Assembly: GCA_016711345.1 (NCBI GenBank)
Contig: JADJTD010000001.1
Span: forward strand, 1,240,001 to 1,304,000
Source of the DNA: Chloracidobacterium sp.
Lineage (GTDB): Bacteria > Acidobacteriota > Blastocatellia > Pyrinomonadales > Pyrinomonadaceae
DNA length: 64,000 nucleotides
Direction of reading: 5' to 3'
Shown: positions 15,629 to 24,296 of the stretch, one piece after another
How the letters are laid out: every line of letters starts with the position of its first letter
Position numbering within the stretch: position 1 is the first letter of the stretch
The notes under the pieces: generated by a model
The model's input: only the letters and a program-made list of their open reading frames with translations
Told to the model about the DNA's origin: nothing
The model's database searches: none
Program-made: the position numbers and the translations under genes

Positions 15629-16186
15629 TCACTGCTCGTCATGTCTCAGATCGGATTCATGCTCGACGACCAATTCCAACTGAGGCTGCGCCAATCGCCG
15701 CGACAACATGACCGCTCCGATGATCGCCATCAGGAGCAAAACTCCGACGATCTCGACCGGCAATAAATATTCGGTGTACATCGCTTGTCCGATACTCAAA
15801 GTCTTTCCGGCAGTTATGGATTGATCGGCCGGAACATTCGGAGCACGCATCACAGCGTAAAAAATAAAAAATGTCTGAACGAGCAAGATCAGGCCGAGTC
15901 CGCCGCCAAGTGCGTAGAGATATTTCAGGCGATTAAGCGGTTTATCCTCATCCAGATTAAGAAGCATGATCACAAAAACGACCAAAACCATGATCGCACC
16001 CGCATAGATCAATATCTGCACTGCCGCGATGAACGGAGCCGCAAGAGTCACATAAATGCACGACAGCGAGATAAACACGCCAACCAACGAGATCGCGCTG
16101 TAAAGCGGATTACGGTGATAGACCATCGAGATCGCCGAAGCGATCGCAAGGCCAGCAAATAAGAAAAATAGAACGGTTGAGACCAT
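15629..16186 (-). CDS. nuoJ: NADH-quinone oxidoreductase subunit J
   Basis: A 185-residue membrane subunit of complex I with five predicted helices. The family segment VQILIYAGAIMVLVVFVIMLLN, containing the pi-bulge helix of the proton path, is present at about residues 55-76; the C-terminal tail is charged and hydrophilic. It follows nuoH after only 4 bp; in the usual order nuoI would lie between them but there is no room for it here. Confidence 0.96.
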   Translation of the reverse strand: MVSTVLFFLFAGLAIASAISMVYHRNPLYSAISLVGVFISLSCIYVTLAAPFIAAVQILIYAGAIMVLVVFVIMLLNLDEDKPLNRLKYLYALGGGLGLILLVQTFFIFYAVMRAPNVPADQSITAGKTLSIGQAMYTEYLLPVEIVGVLLLMAIIGAVMLSRRLAQPQLELVVEHESDLRHDEQ

Positions 16187-16190
16187 TTCT

Positions 16191-17366
16191 TTATCGATTC
16201 AAAAAAAACACTACGACGATCGTCAGGATCACATTTCCCAAAGCGACCGGCAGCAAAAACTTCCAGCCAAAATTCATCAACTGGTCAAAACGAAATCGCG
16301 GCAGCGTTCCGCGTATCCAAATATAAAGAAACAAAAACGCACATATCTTGACGATAAATCCGATGTGGCTGATCAACGCATAACCGACAGTTCCCCAGCC
16401 GATCCAAGCCTGCAAGCCTGTAACGCTGGCAAACCAACCTAATCCGGGCAAATACCAGCCGCCTAAAAAGAGCACGGTGCACATCATCGAGACCGTGAAC
16501 ATATTCACGTACTCAGCCATGAAAAACAGTGCGAATTTAAGTGCCGAGTATTCTGTGTGAAAACCGGCAACAAGCTCGGTTTCAGCCTCAGGCAGATCAA
16601 AAGGAACACGATTCGTCTCGGCAAAGGCCGCGATCAGGAAAACAAAGAAACCGATGACCTGCGGGATGATAAACCATTTGAACGGCGAATTTACCTGGGC
16701 GTCAATGATACCGCCGAGGTCGAGCGTTCCAGCAAGCATGACAACGCCGATCACCGACGCTCCCATCGCGAGTTCATACGAGATCATTTGCGCCGACGAA
16801 CGCAAGCCGCCCATCAAGCTGTATTTACTATTCGACGACCAACCCGCAAGAGCAATGCCGTAAACCCCGACAGACGTTATGCCCAAAACATAAAGCACGC
16901 CTACGTCGATCCGGGCGATCGTGAGCGGCATATTCATCGCCTGCGGCACGAGCCAATTGATCGCATCCACGAGCGAACTGCCAACAGCCGGAATCCATCC
17001 GACAGCAGAGATCAAATAAGGAGAGATCCAAGTCAGAGGATCTTTAATTCTCGGACCGAAAGGATAAACAACGATCGGCATCAACGCACACGTCAACGCG
17101 ACCATCGGTGCCAGAAAATAAACAAATTTCGTCGATTTATCCGGAACGAGATCTTCCTTAAAGATAAATTTGAGCAAATCGGCAAACGGCTGCAAAACGC
17201 CCCACGGCCCGACGCGATTTGGCCCGATGCGGCCTTGGATCCAGCCCAGCACTTTGCGTTCTGCAAGCACCGTGTAAGCGACGATCATCAGCACGCCCTG
17301 AAAGGCGAGCAAGATACCGACGCTGATCACGATGAAAGGAAATGCAGTTTTTAGTACAGATTCCAT
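16191..17366 (-). CDS. nuoH: NADH-quinone oxidoreductase subunit H
   Basis: A 391-residue membrane subunit that forms the quinone-binding chamber with NuoB and NuoD. The signatures LAERKVLGWIQGRIGPNRVGPWG (residues about 34-56) and the acidic loop AETNRVPFDLPEAETELVAG are intact. It has about eight to nine helices. nuoG ends 1 bp upstream and nuoJ begins 4 bp downstream, so the gene for the ferredoxin-like NuoI normally found next to nuoH is missing. Confidence 0.97.
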   Translation of the reverse strand: MESVLKTAFPFIVISVGILLAFQGVLMIVAYTVLAERKVLGWIQGRIGPNRVGPWGVLQPFADLLKFIFKEDLVPDKSTKFVYFLAPMVALTCALMPIVVYPFGPRIKDPLTWISPYLISAVGWIPAVGSSLVDAINWLVPQAMNMPLTIARIDVGVLYVLGITSVGVYGIALAGWSSNSKYSLMGGLRSSAQMISYELAMGASVIGVVMLAGTLDLGGIIDAQVNSPFKWFIIPQVIGFFVFLIAAFAETNRVPFDLPEAETELVAGFHTEYSALKFALFFMAEYVNMFTVSMMCTVLFLGGWYLPGLGWFASVTGLQAWIGWGTVGYALISHIGFIVKICAFLFLYIWIRGTLPRFRFDQLMNFGWKFLLPVALGNVILTIVVVFFLNR

Positions 17367-17367
17367 A

Positions 17368-19650
17368 TCAAACTATTTTGACCGGAGCAGAGCGGTCAGA
17401 AGCATGCACTGTTGCGGCCTCTGCCTTTCCATCTTCACGCGAAACACCATCAAGCCCAAACTGAACAAGCGGCGAAACCAACAGATTCTCCGGTTTAGGA
17501 TTACCGTGCGCCAATAGATGAAACTGAGCCGTCTTGCTGGTCATCGTTGTCAGCCGATGCAGTTTGTGTCCGACTTTCGGAACTTCAAAATTTTTCGCGG
17601 CCGAGTCGCTCATTGCCTCAACTTTCGTTCTCAACGTCTGAACGTGTGCTGAAACATCTTTGCCAACAGTGATCGCGTATTTCGCCTGGACCGGATTTGA
17701 TTCGTCCTTCAGCATCGGATAGCGAAGTCCGTTATAGGCCGGAACACTATCAGCGATCGCTTTAAAGACCATCGAGGCCGAAAAATCATAACCAAATTCA
17801 ATGCCCATTTCACGAGCGATCAGTGCGGCTATCATCCAATCGGGTTTTGATTGGTGAATTGGCTCGATAGCTTTTCGGACACGTTGAACATTGCCGGCGT
17901 TATTTGTAAATGTTCCGTCAACTTCGGCAAAACTTGCCGCGGGGAACACTACATCTGCAAATTCTGTTGTATCCGTCTGAAAAAGCTCTTGGACAACAAC
18001 AAAATCCTTGCCTTGCAGCGCGGTTGCGTCCTGCAAACTTCCGCCAATCAATACGGCCTTTGAATTCTTTACGACTTCATCGACAGATCTTCGACCCGTC
18101 GTCATATCGTGAGCGCCGACCGAATTGTTATATCGCGGAAGCGGGTGAAGCAACACACGACGATTTTCGGCACTAAAAGAACCGGCTGACGCTGCGATCG
18201 CAGCCTGCGCGTTAGGTGAAAGTTCGCTGCCGAACATGATTATCAAGTCACCCTCGGTCTCGTTTATAGCCTTTCCGACTGCATCGATCTGTGCCGCATC
18301 GACCCCGAGCTTTCCGGCGGCCATCTGACCGCTGCCCGCATCTGCCAAGGCCAATGCAAAAGCATCAACGGAGCCTGCATTTACATGAACAAACTGAGTT
18401 GCTCGACGTGAGAGTTCTATCGGTGTATCGTTAACGCAAATGAACTTCGCTCCGCCGTTGCGAACCGCTTGACGGATCTGTTTGGCGGTGTAGGTCTGTT
18501 CCTCTTCCGGCTCGCCGCCGATCAGAATAATTGTTTTGGCGTGACGAATTTCTTCGTGAGTGCAAAGCGGCACGCTGAGATTATTAAAAGCCGGTGCCTG
18601 ATCATTTACATCCGAAACAGCAAAGTTATCGCTGCCGACCGCATCTGACGCGAAACGTTTAAGGGTAAACACAGATTCGTTTGTCAGCCGCGGACTTGCG
18701 ATGACGCCGACCGATTTCCCGTGTTCCTTCAGCTTATCTGCGGCAAATTTTATCGCCGCATCCCATGTCGCCGGTATCAGCTTTCCGCCTTTTGAATAGC
18801 GGATCATCGGTGTCTTGATTCGATCAGGATGATTAATAAATTCGTGTGCAAAACGTGCCTTTACATCCAGGAATTCACCGTTCAAGCCGTTTACGTAGCG
18901 ATCCCGGGCAACAATACGGTGTACCGCACCGCCGCGTGAGCCAATGCTTAGTTGCATTCCGTCCGAACCGTAAACATCCGTTGTGACCGTCTGGTCGAGT
19001 TCCCACGGCCTTGTTTCATGACGGTAAACTCCGTCGAGCAATGTTCCGGTCGGGCAAACTTCTATGCAGTTGCCGCACTGTGAACAGTTCAGCCAGCCGC
19101 CGTATGTTCCGATCACAGTATTCGACCCGCGATTGCCGGCCTCAATAGCGTCTTCTCCCATCCACTCGCTGCATACGCGCGTACAGCGTTTGCAGAGAAT
19201 ACATCTCTGAGGATCGTTTGCGACGATAGGCGATAGATATTTTTCCGGCTGAGCGTTCTTTTTCTCTGAAAATCGCTCTTCGACATCGCCCCAATCGAAT
19301 ATGACTTCCTGTAATTCACATTCGCCGCCCCGGTCGCAGACAGGACAATCGAGCGGGTGATTTGTAAGCAAAAATTCACCCATCGCACGCTGCGCTTTTT
19401 CGACCTCCTCAGACTGCGTTGTCACGACCATTCCGTCGGTGCAGATGATAGTGCAAGAGGTTTGCAACTTCGGCATTTTCTCGATGCGCACTAAACACAT
19501 CCGGCACGAGGCCTGCAATTCAAGGTCTTTGTAATAGCAAAACGACGGAATTCCAAAGCCTTTCTCGCGACACACGTCAATCAGCCGTGCGCCTTTATCG
19601 ACGTCGAATTCCATCTCGTTTATGGTTACTTTTATCTGTTCTGACATCAA
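17368..19650 (-). CDS. nuoG: NADH-quinone oxidoreductase subunit G
   Basis: The large 760-residue iron-sulfur subunit of the peripheral arm. N-terminal cysteines C38, C49, C52 and C66 hold a [2Fe-2S] cluster; NHPLDCPVCDRGGEC (about 97-111) gives the His/Cys-ligated [4Fe-4S] cluster; CILCKRCTRVC (about 151-161) and CSQCGNCIEVCPTG hold the next clusters. A molybdopterin-oxidoreductase-like domain follows but lacks any cofactor requirement in this family. The start is M1 or M2 and overlaps the end of the DUF1579 gene by 4 bp, so the two are probably translationally coupled. Confidence 0.96.
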   Translation of the reverse strand: MMSEQIKVTINEMEFDVDKGARLIDVCREKGFGIPSFCYYKDLELQASCRMCLVRIEKMPKLQTSCTIICTDGMVVTTQSEEVEKAQRAMGEFLLTNHPLDCPVCDRGGECELQEVIFDWGDVEERFSEKKNAQPEKYLSPIVANDPQRCILCKRCTRVCSEWMGEDAIEAGNRGSNTVIGTYGGWLNCSQCGNCIEVCPTGTLLDGVYRHETRPWELDQTVTTDVYGSDGMQLSIGSRGGAVHRIVARDRYVNGLNGEFLDVKARFAHEFINHPDRIKTPMIRYSKGGKLIPATWDAAIKFAADKLKEHGKSVGVIASPRLTNESVFTLKRFASDAVGSDNFAVSDVNDQAPAFNNLSVPLCTHEEIRHAKTIILIGGEPEEEQTYTAKQIRQAVRNGGAKFICVNDTPIELSRRATQFVHVNAGSVDAFALALADAGSGQMAAGKLGVDAAQIDAVGKAINETEGDLIIMFGSELSPNAQAAIAASAGSFSAENRRVLLHPLPRYNNSVGAHDMTTGRRSVDEVVKNSKAVLIGGSLQDATALQGKDFVVVQELFQTDTTEFADVVFPAASFAEVDGTFTNNAGNVQRVRKAIEPIHQSKPDWMIAALIAREMGIEFGYDFSASMVFKAIADSVPAYNGLRYPMLKDESNPVQAKYAITVGKDVSAHVQTLRTKVEAMSDSAAKNFEVPKVGHKLHRLTTMTSKTAQFHLLAHGNPKPENLLVSPLVQFGLDGVSREDGKAEAATVHASDRSAPVKIV

Positions 19651-20132
19651 TTCTTTCGCATGTAGCGCGTTTCAGTTGCCTTTGCCTCTTCCCCATCAGG
19701 AGTAACGTTATAAGCCGTAATCACAATGTTGCTGTCGTCAACCACACTGATCTCTGTTCGCCACCCCCAACGAGGTTCGCCTTCGCCGGCAAAATAACTG
19801 CCCATCACATTAAAATTGTCGTCAGCCTCACCTTCGCTGAGCATGATCGCCGTTGACATATGAAAGCTGTCAACCCACGCTGACTGAAATTTACTCGTCG
19901 CAAGATCAAAGCCGTAGATCGCAACGCCCCCAAACGGCTTATCTTGCAAACTGCCTGAATACTCATGCATAACAAACCGCCCGTCAAGAATTGTCCTAAT
20001 ACTACCGGACATCGGGGATTCGTCAGCCAATTTATCAGGCTCGAACCACGTTTTCGTCATGCCCCGCCACTCACCAACCAGCCCTGCCATTTGTGAGTGA
20101 AAGCCGCTCTCTTTTGACTCTCCAAATTTCAT
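19647..20132 (-). CDS. DUF1579 family protein inside nuo operon
   Basis: A 161-residue soluble protein fitting DUF1579: GLVGEWRGMTKTWFEP near residue 20, a DGRFVMHEYSG strand and FDLATSKFQSAWVDSFHM in the middle, consistent with a beta-barrel lipocalin-like fold. No signal peptide. The family has no established function. It overlaps both neighbours by 4 bp (ATGA with the ribosomal protein gene upstream and with nuoG downstream), so it is tightly built into the operon. There is no known role in complex I. Confidence 0.85.
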   Translation of the reverse strand: MKFGESKESGFHSQMAGLVGEWRGMTKTWFEPDKLADESPMSGSIRTILDGRFVMHEYSGSLQDKPFGGVAIYGFDLATSKFQSAWVDSFHMSTAIMLSEGEADDNFNVMGSYFAGEGEPRWGWRTEISVVDDSNIVITAYNVTPDGEEAKATETRYMRKN

Positions 20133-20308
20133 TCTGCCACTTCGGCTGCCGGAACTCGCTTCACCGTTCTTTTCTTAGCAGGTTTTTCGGCGGCCGCCGA
20201 GCCTTCCGGCCGAGCTTCAAAAGCTGCTTTTTTCGGCTTCTGTCGTGTCTTTCCAAAACTGCCGGCAAAGATTTTGCCTCTTCGTGTTCGTTTATCGCCC
20301 TTTCCCAT
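20129..20308 (-). CDS. 30S ribosomal protein bTHX (THX family)
   Basis: A 59-residue very basic protein beginning MGKGDKRTRRGKIFAGSFGK, which is the conserved start of the bTHX family of small ribosomal proteins that sit at the head of the 30S subunit in Thermus and relatives. The C-terminal half is an Ala/Lys/Pro-rich extension (AAAEKPAKKRTVKR). A GGAG ribosome-binding site lies about 12 bases before the ATG. It is located between nuoF (45 bp upstream) and the DUF1579 gene, with which it overlaps by ATGA. A ribosomal protein within a complex I operon is unexpected. Confidence 0.88.
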   Translation of the reverse strand: MGKGDKRTRRGKIFAGSFGKTRQKPKKAAFEARPEGSAAAEKPAKKRTVKRVPAAEVAE

Positions 20309-20353
20309 ATTGTTTTATTTCTCCGTCTTACTTTTTAATCTTTTCCCTGTCAT

Positions 20354-21667
20354 TTATACGTTCGGCGATACTCTGTTTGGACCGGCTTTATCCGAAAGCC
20401 ATTTCTTAAAATCGCCGGGAAATTGTTTAATCGCGCTCTGTATCGGCCACGCAGCTGCGTCACCGAGTGGACAAAACGATTTGCCCTCGATGTTGTCGCA
20501 TATGTCGAGCATTAACTGTGCATCTTCGGGCCTGCCTTCGCCGATCGAGATACGGTTAAAAATCTTTACGAGCCAATCCGTCCCCTCGCGGCAAGGCGTG
20601 CACCATCCACACGATTCATGCTTGTAAAACTCGGTCAGATTTTTGGTCGAGTCCATTATATCGACCGTCTCATCCATGACCATCATTCCGCCTGTTCCGA
20701 GCATTGAGCCTGCCGAAACCAATCCTTCGTAGTCGAGCGTCACATTTTTACCCAGGATCTGGCTAGCGTTCATGATGTAAACGCTCGATCCGCCTGGAAT
20801 GACTGCTTTGAGCTTTTTGTCGTCACGAAGCATTCCGCCGCAATCTTCGAAAATGAACTTTTCCATATCGGCGTAGCCCATTGGAAGCTCGTAAACGCCT
20901 GGCTTTTTGACATGGCCGCTGATCGACCAGAGTTTAGTTCCGCCCGATTTTTCTGTGCCGAGATCGCGCCATTTGATTCCGCCCATTTCGATGATCTGAG
21001 GAATTGAAGTCAATGTTTCGACGTTGTTCACGATCGTCGGGCAGGCATAAAGCCCCTCGATAGCAGGAAACGGCGGCTTCATACGCGGATGGCCCCGATA
21101 GCCTTCGAGCGAACTCAGCAATGCGGTTTCTTCTCCGCAAATGTAAGCACCGGCACCAGTGTGCGTGTGTAGATCAAACGAGAAATTCTGATTGCCAAGC
21201 ACTTTTGCTCCGAGAATTCCGGCTTCGCGCGCTTCGTTGATCGCGACATCCATAATGTCGAGGAGATATCGATATTCGCCTCGTCCATAGATGTAGCCCG
21301 TTTTTGATCCGAGCGCGTAGGCTGCGATGATCATTCCCTCAATAAGGGCGTGCGGATCATACTCCATCAAGTAGCGATCCTTGAACGAACCAGGCTCCGA
21401 TTCATCTGCGTTGCACACGATATATTTCGGTTTTGGTGAATCACGCGGAACAAATGACCACTTCATTCCCGATGGGAATCCTGCACCGCCGCGTCCACGC
21501 AGAGCGGAGTCTTTTACTTGTTGGATGATCTCGTCCTGCGTCATCGAAAGCGCTTTTTCGAGCGACTTGTAACCGCCAGTCTCTGCATACACCTTAAGAG
21601 TGTGGCCGTCTTTGACGCCAATACGCTTTAATGACAATGGTTCACAGCCTATTGCTTTGATTTCCAT
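20354..21667 (-). CDS. nuoF: NADH-quinone oxidoreductase subunit F
   Basis: The 437-residue NADH-oxidising subunit with FMN and a [4Fe-4S] cluster. The NADH site GRGGAGFPSGMKWSF is at about residues 58-72, the FMN region VCNADESEPGSFKDR follows, and the cluster cysteines are in SCGWCTPCREG, with the fourth in SFCPLGD. It abuts nuoE with no gap. The C-terminus is of normal length. Confidence 0.97.
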   Translation of the reverse strand: MEIKAIGCEPLSLKRIGVKDGHTLKVYAETGGYKSLEKALSMTQDEIIQQVKDSALRGRGGAGFPSGMKWSFVPRDSPKPKYIVCNADESEPGSFKDRYLMEYDPHALIEGMIIAAYALGSKTGYIYGRGEYRYLLDIMDVAINEAREAGILGAKVLGNQNFSFDLHTHTGAGAYICGEETALLSSLEGYRGHPRMKPPFPAIEGLYACPTIVNNVETLTSIPQIIEMGGIKWRDLGTEKSGGTKLWSISGHVKKPGVYELPMGYADMEKFIFEDCGGMLRDDKKLKAVIPGGSSVYIMNASQILGKNVTLDYEGLVSAGSMLGTGGMMVMDETVDIMDSTKNLTEFYKHESCGWCTPCREGTDWLVKIFNRISIGEGRPEDAQLMLDICDNIEGKSFCPLGDAAAWPIQSAIKQFPGDFKKWLSDKAGPNRVSPNV

Positions 21668-22201
21668 CTATTTACATTCCGCCAGTATCTTATCCACTTT
21701 TTCAGTAGTCAGATCTTCGTGATAATCAAACCCTATCTGCATCATCGGCGCCGTGCCGCAGCTTCCGAGGCATTCGACCATCGTTATGGTGAATTTGCCG
21801 TCCTCGGTCGTTTCGCCGGGATGAATACCTAGCTTTGAACAAATATGTTCGGTGATATCAGGCTCGCCCATGATCCGGCACGAAAGCGTCTTGCATATCT
21901 GTATGTGATGACGGCCGACCGGTCGCAGATTGAACATCGAATAAAACGTCGCCGTTTCCCAGATGTCAGTCACCTCAAGATTCAAAAACTTCGCCAAAAA
22001 ATTGATACCCGGATTATCAAGCCACCCGCCGCGCTCGCGCTGAACAACAAACAAAAGCGGTATCAAAGCCGACCGTGTGCGATCTGCCGGATACTTAGCG
22101 ACGTGCATCTTCATCTCGTCAATGACCGCCGGAGAAAACTCCGCCACCTCATCAGAAACGAGAACCTTGTCGGTAAAACTTGTTGCGGTATGAGCTGCCA
22201 T
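21668..22201 (-). CDS. nuoE: NADH-quinone oxidoreductase subunit E
   Basis: The 177-residue thioredoxin-like [2Fe-2S] subunit. Cluster ligands are in ICKTLSCRIMG and VECLGSCGTAPMM, in the family spacing. The N-terminal helical part contains RSALIPLLFVVQRERGGWL. Its ATG overlaps the stop of the coiled-coil gene (TAATG), and it abuts nuoF. Confidence 0.96.
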   Translation of the reverse strand: MAAHTATSFTDKVLVSDEVAEFSPAVIDEMKMHVAKYPADRTRSALIPLLFVVQRERGGWLDNPGINFLAKFLNLEVTDIWETATFYSMFNLRPVGRHHIQICKTLSCRIMGEPDITEHICSKLGIHPGETTEDGKFTITMVECLGSCGTAPMMQIGFDYHEDLTTEKVDKILAECK

Positions 22202-22476
22202 TAGTGTGTTTCAGCCTCGAGCATGGTCACGCGAGATTCAACAGATTTAAGACGTTCTTCATGGTCTAGAATTTTCGGAATAACCGAATTTATTTGACCG
22301 GACATTGTTTTCACGCTGCCTGAAAGATCACGGATAACATCCGTGAGCGTATCGATTTTTTCACCCATCAAATCAAATCTGGTTTCAAGCTTATCGATAC
22401 GGTAACTCGAAGATCGGACATCATCTGCCACGCCATCTAATTTTTTAGATATTTTATCTAATTTGTCTTCAGACAT
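22201..22476 (-). CDS. Small coiled-coil protein inserted between nuoD and nuoE
   Basis: A 91-residue protein that is predicted to be almost entirely coiled coil, with heptads such as LDKISKKLDGVADDVR and IDTLTDVIRDLSGSVKTM. It has no membrane segment, cysteines or recognisable domain. It lies 9 bp after nuoD and overlaps the nuoE start (TAATG), so its synthesis is tied to that of the peripheral arm of complex I. It could be an assembly or scaffolding factor, but this is inference from position only. Confidence 0.8.
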   Translation of the reverse strand: MSEDKLDKISKKLDGVADDVRSSSYRIDKLETRFDLMGEKIDTLTDVIRDLSGSVKTMSGQINSVIPKILDHEERLKSVESRVTMLEAETH

Positions 22477-22485
22477 AATCGATGT

Positions 22486-23706
22486 TTACCTATCAATCTC
22501 CCCCAACACAATATCCAGCGACCCGATGATCGCTACAACATCCGCAACCATTTCGCCTTCGCACATTACTGGTAGCGCGGCTAGATTTACAAAGCTCGGG
22601 CCGCGGAAATGGACGCGTTCGGGTTTTGGGCCGCCGTTGGATTTCATATAGACGCCGAGTTCCCCTTTTGAGGCCTCAATGGCATGATAAACCTCGCCTT
22701 CGGGAACGTTGAAGCCTTCGGCGACGATCAGGAAATGGTGGATCAGAGAATCCATATGCTTTCGCATATCATCTCGGTCGGGCAGAACGACCTTTGGCGA
22801 ATCGGCTTTGATCGGGCCCGGTTTTAATCTGTCTAAAGCCTGGCGAACGATCTTGTACGATTCGAGGCATTCGCGCATACGAACCCTGAATCTGGCCCAA
22901 ACATCGCAATCCTGTTCCACGGGCACGTCAAAATCGTAAGTCTCGTAACCGGTATAAGGATTGTCACGGCGAAGATCGAGATCTACTCCGCTGCCGCGAA
23001 GACACGGGCCGGTCAGGCCCCAATTAATGGCTTCTTCGCGCTCGATAATTCCGATGCCTTTCGTTCGGCTGTGCCAGATCGTATTTCCGGTGACGAGCGT
23101 GTCGAACGTGTTCATCGCCTCTGGAAAATCCGCCATGAACTGATTACATCGCCGTTCAAATCCCGCAGGCAGGTCCATCATCAGGCCGCCGATGCGGAAA
23201 TAGCTCGGCGTCATACGTCCGCCCGACGCGGCTTCGATCAGGTTCAAGATCTTTTCGCGTTGCCGGAAACAGTAGAAAAAGACGGACATTGCTCCAATAT
23301 CGAGGCAGTGCGTTCCCAGCCAAACCATGTGCGAAGCGATACGCTGTAATTCGCACATCAAAACGCGAATGACCTGCGCCCGTTCGGGAATCTCAAGGTC
23401 GAGAAGTTTCTCTGCCGCCATCACATACGCCAGATTGTTCCCCAACGGATTGAGATAATCCATTCGGTCGGTGATGACGATTCCCTGCTGGTATTTCTTG
23501 TATTCAAAGAGCTTCTCCATTCCCGTGTGGAGATAACCGATGTCGGGAATACACCCGACGACCAGCTCGCCGTCAAGCCGCAGATCAAGCCGCAAAACAC
23601 CGTGCGTCGAAGGATGCTGCGGCCCCATCGAAAGAGTCATCTCGGACTCAAGCGCGTTGTCGAGCACTCCTGTCTGGTTCGATATGCTGTCTACACCAAC
23701 GGACAT
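22486..23706 (-). CDS. nuoD: NADH-quinone oxidoreductase subunit D
   Basis: The 406-residue 49-kDa-type subunit that helps form the quinone site and descends from hydrogenase large subunits. Conserved segments are MGPQHPSTHGVLRL at about 27-40, GYLHTGMEKLFE, and the C-terminal FVNLAALPVMCEGEMVADV and DIVLGEIDR. NuoC is separate, not fused. It follows nuoC after 4 bp. Confidence 0.97.
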   Translation of the reverse strand: MSVGVDSISNQTGVLDNALESEMTLSMGPQHPSTHGVLRLDLRLDGELVVGCIPDIGYLHTGMEKLFEYKKYQQGIVITDRMDYLNPLGNNLAYVMAAEKLLDLEIPERAQVIRVLMCELQRIASHMVWLGTHCLDIGAMSVFFYCFRQREKILNLIEAASGGRMTPSYFRIGGLMMDLPAGFERRCNQFMADFPEAMNTFDTLVTGNTIWHSRTKGIGIIEREEAINWGLTGPCLRGSGVDLDLRRDNPYTGYETYDFDVPVEQDCDVWARFRVRMRECLESYKIVRQALDRLKPGPIKADSPKVVLPDRDDMRKHMDSLIHHFLIVAEGFNVPEGEVYHAIEASKGELGVYMKSNGGPKPERVHFRGPSFVNLAALPVMCEGEMVADVVAIIGSLDIVLGEIDR

Positions 23707-23710
23707 ATAA

Positions 23711-24190
23711 CTAGTTCAAACTGTACGGCTCATAGCCTCGCAGCGGATAATCTTTTCTCAATGCGTGGCCGTCAAAATCGCTCGGCAGCAAAATGCGGCG
23801 TAGATCTGGATGTCCTTCAAATTTTACGCCGACCAGATCGTAAGTCTCGCGTTCATGCCAATTTGCCGTTTTCCAAAGGCCTGAAACCGTCGCCACACTC
23901 GCCTCGTCCTCGCTCAAAAGCACTTTTAGCCGCAAACGGCTGTGATGTGTCGTCGAAAACAAGTGATAATTGACCTCAAAACGCGGATCTTCTTCCGGAC
24001 CGCGGTCTGCTCCGCACAGGTCGGCAAGCATATCAAAGCCTTGACCTTCCTTTAGAAAAAGGCACACATCAACTATCGATCCGCGCGGCACAGTAACCGT
24101 CACTTCGCCGTGGCCTTCGGTTACAGTGTTAACCCAAGTCTCGTTCTTTTCTTTCAGCTTTTCCACATAAGCGTGGAGCTTTTCAGTCAT
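23711..24190 (-). CDS. nuoC: NADH-quinone oxidoreductase subunit C
   Basis: The 30-kDa-type subunit of the peripheral arm. Start chosen at 24190 (MTEKLHAYVEKL), preceded by AAAGG; the frame is open 27 bases further up but only through poorly conserved sequence. The family signature ERETYDLVGVKFEGHPDLRR is intact, and RKDYPLRGYEP closes the protein. A large perfect inverted repeat separates it from nuoB. Confidence 0.95.
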   Translation of the reverse strand: MTEKLHAYVEKLKEKNETWVNTVTEGHGEVTVTVPRGSIVDVCLFLKEGQGFDMLADLCGADRGPEEDPRFEVNYHLFSTTHHSRLRLKVLLSEDEASVATVSGLWKTANWHERETYDLVGVKFEGHPDLRRILLPSDFDGHALRKDYPLRGYEPYSLN

Positions 24191-24218
24191 ATAAACCTTT
24201 TTAACAGTAACCCGCACC

Positions 24219-24292
24219 TGTCAGTAGCCCGCACGTAAGTAAGGGCTCCTCTGGTAAGTGAAAGCCCCTTACTTACGTGCGGGCTACTGACA
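24219..24292. repeat. 27-bp perfect inverted repeat between nuoB and nuoC
   Basis: The left arm at 24219-24245 (TGTCAGTAGCCCGCACGTAA and onward) is the exact inverse of 24266-24292, with a 20-base loop. Both arms contain the CCCGCACGTAAGTAAGGG core of the dispersed element at 2273, 15581 and 45352, so it is two head-to-head copies. In nuo mRNA it would form a strong hairpin between nuoB and nuoC and could alter relative expression or act as an mRNA stability block. Confidence 0.85.
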
Positions 24293-24296
24293 CGGA

